DNA of 64,000 nt, taken from positions 514,951 through 578,950 of the forward strand of contig JABIAG010000001.1 in assembly GCA_018653365.1 (NCBI GenBank), given 5' to 3'. This stretch comes from Candidatus Woesearchaeota archaeon (GTDB taxonomy: Archaea; Nanobdellota; Nanobdellia; Woesearchaeales; JABIAG01). A model generated the notes under the pieces. That model saw only the letters and a program-made list of their open reading frames with translations, was not told the origin of the DNA and made no database searches. The position numbers were made by a program, and so were the translations under genes. Below are positions 53,017 through 63,496 of this stretch, piece by piece (the first letter of the stretch is position 1; each line of letters begins with the position of its first letter).

Positions 53017-53985
53017 ATGGGACGACGCGGAAGTCAACGAAGAAAGAGAACAAACGAAAAACGAAACCGTTGTAATGAAGGAATGAGAAGAAAGACCGAA
53101 CAAGGTTCAAGTTCTACAAAATACACGCCAGGAGTTTCATATGATGACCGTTCAGGTCAAAATTTTAGAAACATAGATCCAAACAGAACAAACCTTGCAA
53201 TGCTAGAAAAAGGCCTAGCAGAAAAAAGAAGAAATGAAGGAATGCAAACAAATGGAATACCTCGAGGCAGCGTTGGACTCGATACAGTCCTAGTATTTCA
53301 TGGATCACAATACATTCCAGGAAGAGAAGTATTGGGTGGGGGCATAATGATGGCTGTTGAAACAAGAGGAAGAACAGAACAACAACTATCAATCATACAC
53401 GATTCTAAATTAAGTTCAAACGGCTACAGACAATTAGCAGCAGAACAACAATGGGTGACGGGAGATAATCTAACCACCGAATTGGGCTTACCAAACGGAA
53501 TAACCGGAATACAGTATGCAATTAGATGTCTACCCGAAGAAGCAACAGCACTATTAGAACAAAGTATTGGTGAAGTAACAGAATTAAAGATGGATGTACG
53601 ATCCACAGAAGGAGCAAAAGCAATACAATCACACTTTATTGATTTAACTAAACAACAACAAGGTTCTTCAACACAAGGAAGAGTTTACGCAATGATGTTT
53701 TACGAAGGTTATCCTGACCCTGACAGAATTTATGTAATACATGACCGAGGATTTGAACTTAGCATGCTGCCTGAAAATTTTTTAAGAGCTTGTTCTGGAA
53801 GAGAGACTGGAGTTAATAGAATTCCAATAGTTGAGGGATTCTTTGTAAGCGGATACCAAGGAAATGATATGGAAAGCGTTACTTACGACACAGCAGATGC
53901 ATTAAACGTAAGATGTGGAACTCTTTTATTTCCTGACGATGCAGAAGATCAAGCAAGAAAAATCATCCCAACACTACAACCCTAA
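53017..53985 (+). CDS. hypothetical protein with basic N-terminus
   Basis: The 322-residue protein starts with a very basic segment (GRRGSQRRKRTNEKRNR) like the 1067 gene. The remainder is alpha/beta (SVGLDTVLVFHGSQ, GGGIMMAVETRGR, VYAMMFYEGYPDP). No family is recognised, though a glycine-rich middle hints at an enzyme. The start is 51 bases from the divergent MnmC-like start. Lysine-poor after the first 30 residues. Confidence 0.6.
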   Translation: MGRRGSQRRKRTNEKRNRCNEGMRRKTEQGSSSTKYTPGVSYDDRSGQNFRNIDPNRTNLAMLEKGLAEKRRNEGMQTNGIPRGSVGLDTVLVFHGSQYIPGREVLGGGIMMAVETRGRTEQQLSIIHDSKLSSNGYRQLAAEQQWVTGDNLTTELGLPNGITGIQYAIRCLPEEATALLEQSIGEVTELKMDVRSTEGAKAIQSHFIDLTKQQQGSSTQGRVYAMMFYEGYPDPDRIYVIHDRGFELSMLPENFLRACSGRETGVNRIPIVEGFFVSGYQGNDMESVTYDTADALNVRCGTLLFPDDAEDQARKIIPTLQP

Positions 53986-54017
53986 TTTTTTAAATATAGC
54001 AAGATTCATTTTACAAA

Positions 54018-54377
54018 ATGACAAAGCCAAGAGAAAGAACAATTAGAGAACGATTACCCTCACTCCATGCAGTTGTAGGCGGAATTGCCTGCGCAGCAAT
54101 AGTAGTTGCAATCGGGATTGCTTCTAGAAAGTCATATTTCTCAGACCAATTAAGAAGACTAATTCCTACCGCAGATAGCCAACCAGGAATAAGTGACGTG
54201 GACAAGGCATATTTTCTCGCAACAGCAACTGAAAACGGAGTAGAATTATCCCAAGCAATAGTGGGAGCAGAAACTCAAGACTTCTTAGAATACACAACCA
54301 AACAAGTAAAAGACATTGTAACAGCATATCGAACCGCTCAACAAAGAAGACGAGACACTGCACGTCTTGATAGATAA
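54018..54377 (+). CDS. small single-helix membrane protein
   Basis: The 119-residue protein has a basic head (KPRERTIRERLPS), one membrane helix (VVGGIACAAIVVAIGIA) and a charged helical exterior or cytoplasmic arm (VKDIVTAYRTAQQRRR). TTTTTTAAATATAG upstream gives a leaderless start. Convergent with lysS. No family recognised. Confidence 0.55.
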   Translation: MTKPRERTIRERLPSLHAVVGGIACAAIVVAIGIASRKSYFSDQLRRLIPTADSQPGISDVDKAYFLATATENGVELSQAIVGAETQDFLEYTTKQVKDIVTAYRTAQQRRRDTARLDR

Positions 54378-54380
54378 TAA

Positions 54381-55949
54381 CTAAGCGTTAGCAAATAACG
54401 CAGCAACTTTTTCTTTACCAATAATTAAAACAAAACTAGCTAAACGTGGACCTTTTTCTTTGTTAATAAGAACATTATATGCTGCTTTAAAAAAGTCCCC
54501 AACATTTAACTCAAGATCTTGAGTAATCTTATAAAATCCATCATGAAGTTCAACTTCATTCTTGATATTTGTTTTAAGTAGGTCTGCAGCTTTGTGAAGT
54601 GCTTCCTTTTGTAAATCAGTTAATTCTAAATCAGCAGAAATTGAATCTTGTACTGAAAACTTAAAATCTTCAGGGGCATGATTTTCTAACCAATTCAGTG
54701 CACAATTAAGTCTAACATCAAAACGTGCTTTATCTTCTTCAGTTTTTATTTCATCTTTAAAGTACTCGGAAGTTTTCTCTAAGTCTTTACCATAAACTTG
54801 CAAGATACTAGTAAGATGCCTTAAAGAGGGTTGGAAAGGTAATTCTTTAGGTGGTTGATCAACACAAGACAATTCATAAATCCGTTTTTGTTTAGAATAC
54901 GCTTTTTCATCAGCCTCTTCTGCTTTAAAATATATTCTTTCACACTTATCAAACTCTTCATAAATATTAAGAACGTCCAAATCAAAAGATATGGCAAATT
55001 CTGCATCAGGTCTTGTTGAAGCAAACAACCAACGAACAATTTCAGAAGGGTAAACTTCTAATGCATTGTTAACAGTCGTAGCATTACCTGAAGAACTAGA
55101 AAATTGTTTTCCACCTTTAATACCAATCCATTCATATCTAATTGATGTAGGTCTTAATCCACCATACACGCTTTTAATTATTTCTGCACCAGTACAAAAA
55201 CTTCCTCCTGCAGCAAAATGATCTTTACCACCAGACTCAAAATCAACCTTTTCATAATGCCAACGAGCAGGCCAGTCAATTCTCCAAAGAAGTTTAATAA
55301 TGCCTTTTTTTCTTATATCAAAAGAATCATTATTACCACACTCACAAGTGTAAGAAACATCATACCCGCCATTATAAACGACTGCTTTAGTCTCTTTTCC
55401 ACACTTTTCACAATAAATCATAACAGGCATCCAAGAATCTTCCAAAGGTTCTTTACGATACTTTTCAAGAACAGATTTTATTTCATCTTTTTTTTCTAAT
55501 GCTTTTTTAATCTCTTCAGCATAAGAACATTTACGATTCATTTCAACCTGCCGAATAAATTCTGCCTCAACTCCCACACGAGGAATGGATGATTCCATTT
55601 CTTTCTCATTATGTTCAGCATAAGAAGAGTGTTTACAATCAAAAGTATCGGGCACATCAGCCAGAGGCAATCCCAAACACTCATTCAATTTATCCGGTTG
55701 TGGCATGTTCTTAGGAACTTTACGAAATACATCATAATCATCCCAAGAATAAATAAATCTGACCTTTTTCCCTAAAGAAATTAGTGCGCGTTTAATTAAT
55801 TCAACAGTTATAACTTCACGAAAATTACCAATATGAACAGTACCTGAAGGAGTAATACCTGCAGCAAGAGTGTACTCAGCTTTATCGCCTTTCTCTGAAA
55901 TAATCTTTTGAGCCGCTTGATCAGCCCAATGAATAACTTCCTTTTTCAT
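54381..55949 (-). CDS. lysK: lysyl-tRNA synthetase, class I
   Basis: The 522-residue synthetase belongs to class I: GTVHIGNFREV near residue 36 (HIGH-type), IYSWDDYDVFRKVP, zinc cysteines (CEKCG...CECG) and KGGKQFSSSSGNATT as the KMSKS equivalent. Class I LysRS is typical of most archaea. It charges tRNA-Lys. It lies near the lysine operon but with genes between. Confidence 0.95.
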   Translation of the reverse strand: MKKEVIHWADQAAQKIISEKGDKAEYTLAAGITPSGTVHIGNFREVITVELIKRALISLGKKVRFIYSWDDYDVFRKVPKNMPQPDKLNECLGLPLADVPDTFDCKHSSYAEHNEKEMESSIPRVGVEAEFIRQVEMNRKCSYAEEIKKALEKKDEIKSVLEKYRKEPLEDSWMPVMIYCEKCGKETKAVVYNGGYDVSYTCECGNNDSFDIRKKGIIKLLWRIDWPARWHYEKVDFESGGKDHFAAGGSFCTGAEIIKSVYGGLRPTSIRYEWIGIKGGKQFSSSSGNATTVNNALEVYPSEIVRWLFASTRPDAEFAISFDLDVLNIYEEFDKCERIYFKAEEADEKAYSKQKRIYELSCVDQPPKELPFQPSLRHLTSILQVYGKDLEKTSEYFKDEIKTEEDKARFDVRLNCALNWLENHAPEDFKFSVQDSISADLELTDLQKEALHKAADLLKTNIKNEVELHDGFYKITQDLELNVGDFFKAAYNVLINKEKGPRLASFVLIIGKEKVAALFANA

Positions 55950-55983
55950 ATTATTCAGAGGGAAGAGCTATTATTTAAAGTTT

Positions 55984-56052
55984 CTTAAAAAGAAACCGCA
56001 GCATTCTTTCGCCAATGCGAAGCGACGTATGTCTCCTTACGGTCGAGCATAC
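55984..56052 (-). terminator. GC-richer double hairpin after the ferredoxin gene
   Basis: On the minus strand the ferredoxin stop is followed by CGACCGTA..TACGTCG (one bulge) and by CGC..CATT..AATG..GCG, then GTTTCTTTTTAAG. The stretch is clearly richer in G and C than its surroundings. It is flanked by copies of CTTAAAAAGAAA (55984-55995, 56052-56063). Terminator or stable RNA end is the simplest reading. TTTCTTTTTAAGAAA also lies after the 26325 gene. Confidence 0.55.
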
Positions 56053-56256
56053 TTAAAAAGAAATAGCATCCTTAGGACAGGTTTCAATACAAGCACCACA
56101 ATCAATACAGGTATCTGCATCCACTACTGCGGTCTTATCACGTTTAATTGCATCAACAGGACAAACATCAGTACAACATTTACTCTCTGCACAACAACCA
56201 CAAGTACACTTACCATCCTTCCAACCACACTTTTCTGAATCGATTTTAACTGTCAT
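56053..56256 (-). CDS. small ferredoxin, two cluster motifs
   Basis: The 67-residue protein has a standard CIDCGACIETCP motif for a [4Fe-4S] cluster and a first cluster region with unusual spacing (CGWKDGKCTCGCCAESKCCTDVCP). It has 15 cysteines or so for 67 residues, more than two clusters need. It may serve the radical SAM protein, tRNA thiolation or thioredoxin reductase. The strand is the same as lysK. Confidence 0.85.
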   Translation of the reverse strand: MTVKIDSEKCGWKDGKCTCGCCAESKCCTDVCPVDAIKRDKTAVVDADTCIDCGACIETCPKDAISF

Positions 56257-56428
56257 AATTATAAATTCGTTAATGAGTTTAAAAAGATTTTCTTTAATAG
56301 TTTAAGCAACCAATTAATTTTTGAATTACAGAATATGTCCTCCCGAGTATATTCTATAAAACCAAAACATTTAAATAACTCCCAATAATCTAAAATTACA
56401 TATAAAATACGCTTATCGGAGGGATAAA

Positions 56429-56833
56429 ATGGGTTTTTTTTCACAAGTAAAAGATAAAATGAAAAGAGGGGAAGTTTTAGAGGAAGACTTCACAGAATCA
56501 GGCGGAGAAGGAGAGTACGTAGAACTAGGAAGTGATGAAGAGTTAGAAACCAGTTCAAAAATCATTGTTAAACCATTCACATTAGTGGATTTTGAAGATA
56601 TAAAAGGCGTTGTAGATTCTTTAAGAGAGGGTAACACCATTTCAATAATTAACATCAAACCCCTAAAAGAAAAGGACATAAACGAATTAAAAAGAGCTAT
56701 TGCAAAACTAAGGAAAACTTGTGATGCATTAGAAGGAGAAATAGCTGGATTCACAGAAGACATAGTTATTGCAACATCTGCAATCGCAAAAATACACAAA
56801 ACAAAGCAGGTCGAGGAACTAAGCACAGAATAA
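56429..56833 (+). CDS. sepF: SepF, cell-division FtsZ anchor
   Basis: The 134-residue protein has the amphipathic membrane-binding start (MGFFSQVKDKMKRG), an acidic linker with EYVELG, and the SepF core: IIVKPFTLVDFEDIKGVVDSL, ISIINIKPL, KLRKTCDALEGEIAGFTEDIVIATS. Archaeal SepF anchors FtsZ to the membrane. CGGAGGGA precedes the start. rimB follows after 11 bases. The C-terminus VEELSTE ends in glutamate. Confidence 0.88.
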   Translation: MGFFSQVKDKMKRGEVLEEDFTESGGEGEYVELGSDEELETSSKIIVKPFTLVDFEDIKGVVDSLREGNTISIINIKPLKEKDINELKRAIAKLRKTCDALEGEIAGFTEDIVIATSAIAKIHKTKQVEELSTE

Positions 56834-56844
56834 TTCTGAAAAAA

Positions 56845-57195
56845 ATGTTTGAAAATCGAACAGTAGTAGGACTAATAGAAGAGGTGATTATTCTAAACGG
56901 AAAAGAGCGTAAGATAAAAGCTAGAATTGACACTGGCGCAACAAAAAGTTCTATTGACGCAACCCTACTAAAAAAATTAGATGACGTGGAAGAAAAAGGA
57001 ACAACCACAATCAAATCATCACATGGCGTATCAAAAAGAAGAGTTGTACACCTGAAAATAATACTTGGAGAACAAGAAGTTGAGGGTGAATTTTCAGTAT
57101 TTGACCGAGGACACATGACATATCAAATTCTAATCGGACAGAACATATTAGAGCAAAACTTTATAATAGATCCAAAAAAAGAGGTAGAAGAATGA
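56845..57195 (+). CDS. RimB-like retropepsin-type aspartyl protease
   Basis: The 116-residue protein has the retropepsin triad IKARIDTGATKSSID, VVHLKIILG and the ending FDRGHMTYQILIGQNIL. Such single-domain proteases are encoded beside RimK-type ligases (ATP-grasp) in bacteria and archaea and are thought to trim added residues. The family's activity is not fully established. The gene overlaps rimK by four bases (ATGA). Confidence 0.85.
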   Translation: MFENRTVVGLIEEVIILNGKERKIKARIDTGATKSSIDATLLKKLDDVEEKGTTTIKSSHGVSKRRVVHLKIILGEQEVEGEFSVFDRGHMTYQILIGQNILEQNFIIDPKKEVEE

Positions 57196-58259
57196 AGATA
57201 GCAATGTTTAGTATGGGAAGTGAATCATCAAAAAGAATAATTGAAGCTCTAAAAGAACATTTTGACGAAGTAACACACTTTGATGTAAGAAGAGTTGAAA
57301 TGCGAATTGGAAAAGGAAAACCCGAACTATTCTATGAAGAAAAAGAATTAAACGAAGAATTCGACTGTGTCTACCTAAAAAGTTCATTTAGATATGCAGT
57401 AATGCTAAAAGCACTAGCATCATACTATGATGGACACGCATACATGCCAATAGCACCCGAAGCATTCACAATCGTACATGACAAAGTTTACACTCACATA
57501 AGTTTAGAAAAAGCAGGAGTAAAAACTCCAGAAACATACATAACCCCCTCAGTAAAAGAGGCAAAGAATTCACTAGACAAATTAAACTTCCCAATCATAC
57601 TAAAAATACCTGGCGGAACACACGGAAAAGGTGTGATGTTCGCAGAATCACCGGCAGCAGCAGCTGGAATCTTAGATACGCTATCAGAACTAAGACAGGC
57701 AGTAATGTTACAAGCATACATAGAAACTGGCGGAAGAGACCTAAGAGCAATAGTAGTGGGAGATAAAGTTGTTGCAACCATGGCAAGAAAAGCAGCAAAA
57801 AACGAAAAAAGAGCTAACGTACATGCAGGTGGAACAACTGAAGCAGTAGAACTCGACAGTCATGCTAAAAAAATGGCAGTAAAAGCAGCAAAAGCCCTAA
57901 AAGCAGAAATTTGCGCAGTAGACATTCTTGAAAGCGTTAAAGGACCTCTAGTACTAGAAGCAAACATTTCACCAGGACTGCAAGGAATAATGGCAGCAAC
58001 AAAAAGAGACATTCCAACAGACATAGCCAAATTCTTAGCAAAAGAAACAAAAGAATTCCTAAACGAAAAAAAATCAGAAGAACACGCAGAAAAACTAATC
58101 GAAGAAACAAATGAGGCACAACAGATTATAACAAAATTAGATTTCAGAGGAGATAGAGTTTTACTACCTGAAGTAGTATCCAAAATGGCATCACTAAAAG
58201 AGGATCAAGAAGTAATTCTAAAAATTAGTAAAGGTAAAGTCGAACTAGAAAAAAGTTAA
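57192..58259 (+). CDS. rimK: RimK-family ATP-grasp ligase with AbrB-like tail
   Basis: The 355-residue protein has the ATP-grasp core: AGVKTPETYI, FPIILKIPGGTHGKGVMFAE, LQAYIETGGRDLRAIVVG, NVHAGGTTEAV, AVDILE and LEANISPGLQG. RimK-type enzymes add glutamate to the C-terminus of a protein (uS6 in bacteria). The last 45 residues (DFRGDRVLLPEVVSKMASL, then EVILKISKGKVEL) look like an AbrB-type swapped-hairpin domain. Convergent with the APH-like gene (4-base overlap). Confidence 0.88.
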   Translation: MKIAMFSMGSESSKRIIEALKEHFDEVTHFDVRRVEMRIGKGKPELFYEEKELNEEFDCVYLKSSFRYAVMLKALASYYDGHAYMPIAPEAFTIVHDKVYTHISLEKAGVKTPETYITPSVKEAKNSLDKLNFPIILKIPGGTHGKGVMFAESPAAAAGILDTLSELRQAVMLQAYIETGGRDLRAIVVGDKVVATMARKAAKNEKRANVHAGGTTEAVELDSHAKKMAVKAAKALKAEICAVDILESVKGPLVLEANISPGLQGIMAATKRDIPTDIAKFLAKETKEFLNEKKSEEHAEKLIEETNEAQQIITKLDFRGDRVLLPEVVSKMASLKEDQEVILKISKGKVELEKS

Positions 58260-59545
58260 GAATACTGACATACTGTTTTTACCAATCCATTAAATGCATT
58301 TATTTTTTCTTTAGCATTAACCGGTGCATCATCATAAACTGCTTTTAATCCGCAATTAAGAGCATTAGTATACGCCTTTCTACGAAATCTCATTGCACTC
58401 AAATCTTCAGGTGTAAACATGTTAGTTGCTCTTAAACGCGTACTTAAAATACCTAAAACTTCCAAGTTACGAGTATTTTCTACAACGGTTCTCAGACCAC
58501 GATTCTTAACATCATATTTATCAAATGCTAAATTCCAGATTTCATCTGCTTCATCAGCTTGAGACATACCGCAGAAAAGCCTACAAAAAGTGACATAGTT
58601 CGCAGCATCAAAGAACGGATTGCCCTTGCTTACATGACCCATATCTAACAAAGCATAACGTGTACCCTCAAATTCTCTCCAATTAATTAATACATTAAAA
58701 GGGGTGAAATCTCCATGAATCATAACTTCTGGCGCATCAAGAATTTGAGGCAAGTAAATCTCTTTAAACAAACGCGAAATGTTTTTTAAAGTACTATCGT
58801 GACAAGGAACAGATCTTGATTCATTTATTGATCTAAGAGCATTTTCGAAGTCCGCCAGGTATTCTCTTTTACCATAACGAAACAAGCCCTTATTCATATT
58901 CAAAGTTTGTGTTGCAACATCTTGAAAATCCAAACCCATACAAAAAATTCTTAAGAAATCATTAGATCTTTCTGCATCAGAGTCGAAAAGGCAGCCTCTT
59001 TCTTCATGCAACTCTCTTATTGAGGGTTTAAGTCTAACCCCCTTAGGAGTTTGATCCAAACGTCCATATTGATGCAATTCCATGACCGATCCTTGCCTAT
59101 AACAATCAAAATTTGGAAATTCTTGTGATCCCAATAATTCTTTCTCTAGCATCAAAGCATCCTCAGACATCCCTGCATAAACATCTGACATTACTGCTCC
59201 CTGCCTATATTCAAGACGAAACCGTATGGTGCCGTCAGGAGTTTCTTTTGATGATGTTGCACCCAATAAACGAGGCACCATGGGCGCGGTTTTTGCATCT
59301 TTTAACGCCTTAAGAACACTCAATTCACGTAGAAAACGTCGCTGATCAGTAGCAGTATACTCTTCAGTACTTACAGGAAAACGTTTCTCAATAAAAACAG
59401 ATGGAAGAAGTTCAGACCCCTGTTGAACATCCTGTTCAACACGAACAACTAACCCTCTTGTGACACTAAGAACCTTCTCCTCAGTTCTTCTCGCCCAACC
59501 ATTACTGCATCCGTTGGTGTTACCACTGCTTCCTGACATGTTCAT
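58256..59545 (-). CDS. aminoglycoside phosphotransferase-like kinase
   Basis: The 429-residue protein has the APH/choline-kinase catalytic loop VMIHGDFTPFNVLIN near residue 275, the metal site YALLDMGHVSKGNPFFDAANYV (D-M-G for D-F/x-G), and an N-lobe with FIEKRFPV as the likely ATP lysine. It may phosphorylate a small molecule, sugar or lipid. The N-terminus is odd (MNMSGSSGNTNGCSNGWARR) and probably disordered. Arginine-rich, lysine-poor. Promoter TTTTTAAATCAAG upstream. Confidence 0.8.
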   Translation of the reverse strand: MNMSGSSGNTNGCSNGWARRTEEKVLSVTRGLVVRVEQDVQQGSELLPSVFIEKRFPVSTEEYTATDQRRFLRELSVLKALKDAKTAPMVPRLLGATSSKETPDGTIRFRLEYRQGAVMSDVYAGMSEDALMLEKELLGSQEFPNFDCYRQGSVMELHQYGRLDQTPKGVRLKPSIRELHEERGCLFDSDAERSNDFLRIFCMGLDFQDVATQTLNMNKGLFRYGKREYLADFENALRSINESRSVPCHDSTLKNISRLFKEIYLPQILDAPEVMIHGDFTPFNVLINWREFEGTRYALLDMGHVSKGNPFFDAANYVTFCRLFCGMSQADEADEIWNLAFDKYDVKNRGLRTVVENTRNLEVLGILSTRLRATNMFTPEDLSAMRFRRKAYTNALNCGLKAVYDDAPVNAKEKINAFNGLVKTVCQYS

Positions 59546-59587
59546 CTAGAAAGAAAACCCGACTTGATTTAAAAAGATTACTCCAAA

Positions 59588-60517
59588 CTAGCTATAAATC
59601 CGATGTAAAATTTCATGCAATTCGAAATAGGTCCAAACAAGACGTTCACCGATTCGTTTTAGACTTTCTGTTTTGGGTTTAAGTTCAGCATTTATGATGC
59701 TAACTTCTTTATCCCGTATGCCTGTTAACTCATAAGCTTTATCTGGATTTTCAAGATGCATTGCTTTTAAAATCTTAACATAATTATCAGAAAGGCTCCC
59801 TATAAACCCCTGTATTTTCTTCTTATCTGCAGCATTGACCTTCCCAATATTTTTCGCAATAACATTCAAACAATTGGATATTCTCTGCAATGCAATATTA
59901 TACCTATAAAATGCTAATAAGTCCTCTGACTTTATATCTAATTTCTTCATCAAAGACAAATCTTTTAAAACTGCTTTAAATATTTTCAATAATAACAAAT
60001 ATGCTCGCTTAACATTAAGCTGACGATCCATCAATTCTTGATAATTTGTAAATGTTGGGTCTTTTAGGTCAGTAAGTGTTGACCTAATAACAATATCTGC
60101 CTTTCTCAAATAATCTTTAACACTAACATCCTCAACACGTAAAAAATCTTTAGCTACAATCTTCTCACTAGTTTGCTCAACGATCTCCAGAGCTATAAGC
60201 CGATGGATGAGATCAGTTAACTCTGTTGCGTACTTTGCAACCTCTTTACCTTCTATAACAATCTTACTATTATAATTCAAAAAACCAGAATAAATTTCTC
60301 GCTTTATCCGACTCAAATCTTTATTATCAATATTTACCAAAATAGTGCTTTCTTCTTTTTCTGTATTTTTTTCTTTTGGAACTAGCATTAACTTATCTTC
60401 TTCTTGTTCAAGAAACACAACATCGCCTTTAATCAGTTTGTTAGCTTCCAGCCAGGCTTTAGGGAGAGAAATAACAAAAGAAGACTTTCCAAATGCAATA
60501 ATTTTTCTAAATTCCAT
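59588..60517 (-). CDS. AbrB-PhoU regulator protein
   Basis: Start ATG 60517 (MEFRKIIAFGKSSFVISLP) with GGGGA upstream is preferred to TTG 60529. The 309-residue protein has an N-terminal AbrB-type DNA-binding hairpin (KIIAFGKSSFVISLPKAWLEANKLIKGDVV in parts), then two PhoU-like helical bundles. Archaeal proteins of this layout are thought to regulate phosphate uptake; no phosphate transport gene lies in the window. The start faces the 60621 gene. Confidence 0.82.
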   Translation of the reverse strand: MEFRKIIAFGKSSFVISLPKAWLEANKLIKGDVVFLEQEEDKLMLVPKEKNTEKEESTILVNIDNKDLSRIKREIYSGFLNYNSKIVIEGKEVAKYATELTDLIHRLIALEIVEQTSEKIVAKDFLRVEDVSVKDYLRKADIVIRSTLTDLKDPTFTNYQELMDRQLNVKRAYLLLLKIFKAVLKDLSLMKKLDIKSEDLLAFYRYNIALQRISNCLNVIAKNIGKVNAADKKKIQGFIGSLSDNYVKILKAMHLENPDKAYELTGIRDKEVSIINAELKPKTESLKRIGERLVWTYFELHEILHRIYS

Positions 60518-60620
60518 ATGTTTCCCCAAAATGTAAATTCACTATATGTTTGATATATACCATATGAATCGACTATATATTAATAAAGATTTCTATTATA
60601 ACTATATGCGGGGTGTAAAA
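60518..60620. promoter_or_regulatory. divergent promoter region with ATATAG/CATATG repeats
   Basis: Between the AbrB-PhoU start and the 60621 start the sequence holds ACTATATG at 60540 and 60600, ACTATATA at 60571 and CATATG at 60514 and 60562. TTTGATATATACC and TTAATAAAG provide TATA-like elements for the two directions. This looks like a regulator-binding region, possibly for AbrB-PhoU itself. Confidence 0.4.
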
Positions 60621-60773
60621 ATGAAAGAAGAAATAGATGCATATAGTGAAGGGCTAATTGAGGAACTGCAAGAAGATATCTACGACGAAGACTACAGAGA
60701 AGAACTCTTAGAAAATGATGAAATAAGTCTAGAAGAAGAAGCTTTCCTTAAAGGATATGAAGAAGCATATTAA
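60621..60773 (+). CDS. very small acidic protein
   Basis: Start ATG 60621 follows GCGGGGTGTA; the track's 60546 start has no Shine-Dalgarno. The 50-residue product (for example YSEGLIEELQEDIYDEDYREELLEN) is over a third Glu/Asp and helical. It faces the AbrB-PhoU regulator across a shared promoter and precedes gyrB. It could be a protein-level partner of the regulator; no family is recognised. Confidence 0.5.
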   Translation: MKEEIDAYSEGLIEELQEDIYDEDYREELLENDEISLEEEAFLKGYEEAY

Positions 60774-60870
60774 ACAAAAAAATAAGTAATTTGTCGTCTT
60801 TAAAATAGATATTTCTATATGGTATAAATCATCAAAAACTTTATAAAGCCAGTTAATTTTGAATTTATAG

Positions 60871-62733
<1,863 letters not shown>

Positions 62734-62777
62734 TGCAAACCTTTTTAAATAGTCCGAATTTTTCTCAAATAAGAAAC

Positions 62778-63494
62778 ATGGCAAAAACAAGAAAGAAAAC
62801 TAAAGTAGTAGTGAAGAAAAAGACCTGGGTTAAAATAATGTCTCCCGACAATAGAGAATTGGGAGAATGCCACATAGAAGAACCTAAAAACATTATAGGA
62901 AGAAGAGTAAAAGTAAACCTAATGAATTTCTTAAATGATCCTAAAAAAAGAAAATACAATGTTTCATTCATAGTAACAAATTTAGAAGGAACCACCGCAA
63001 AAACCAAGATATTTGGATACGAAACACAACCCACATCTATCAAAATGGCAATAAGGAAAAACCAAGATAGAGTTGATGATAGATACGCTCTAAAAACAAA
63101 AGATGCAACCATAATTATCAAACCCTTAATGATCACAAGAAGAAACGTAACAAACTCAGTTAAGACTGCATTAAGAAAAGCATGTCACGCAGAATTCAAA
63201 AAAGCACTAAGTGCAATTTCAACTGAAGAAATGTTCAAACAATTAATTATACAAAGAATACAAAGAGAAACTAAAAAAGCATTAGCTAAAGTATACCCGC
63301 TAAAAGCAGTTGAAATCAAAAAAGCAACAATTGTACTAGCAAAAGAAGAAATAGGTAAAAAAATCCCAGTAAAAGAAGCTCCTGTTGAAGAAGCGGTAAA
63401 AGCACCTGTAAAAGAAGAAGCTAAAGCACCAGTGAAAGAAGTTAAGAAAGAAGCAGTAGTTGAAGAAAAAGCTAAAGAAGAAAAGAAAGAATAA
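62778..63494 (+). CDS. rps3ae: ribosomal protein eS1 (S3Ae)
   Basis: ATG 62778 (MAKTRKKTKVVVKKK) is preferred to ATG 62733 because CTTTTTAAATAG lies about 30 bases upstream. The 238-residue 30S protein shows the archaeal eS1 core: WVKIMSPDNRELGE, IIGRRVKVNL, VTNLEGTTAKTKIFGYE and RDALKTKDATIIIKPLMITRR-type sequence. A repetitive C-terminal tail (VKEEAKAPVKEVKKEAV) of about 40 residues is unlike most relatives. Confidence 0.93.
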   Translation: MAKTRKKTKVVVKKKTWVKIMSPDNRELGECHIEEPKNIIGRRVKVNLMNFLNDPKKRKYNVSFIVTNLEGTTAKTKIFGYETQPTSIKMAIRKNQDRVDDRYALKTKDATIIIKPLMITRRNVTNSVKTALRKACHAEFKKALSAISTEEMFKQLIIQRIQRETKKALAKVYPLKAVEIKKATIVLAKEEIGKKIPVKEAPVEEAVKAPVKEEAKAPVKEVKKEAVVEEKAKEEKKE

Positions 63495-63496
63495 TT

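Noticed and set aside
58256-59545. Aminoglycoside resistance gene
   Set aside because: The APH fold is shared with many kinases of metabolism, and no evidence points to an antibiotic substrate.
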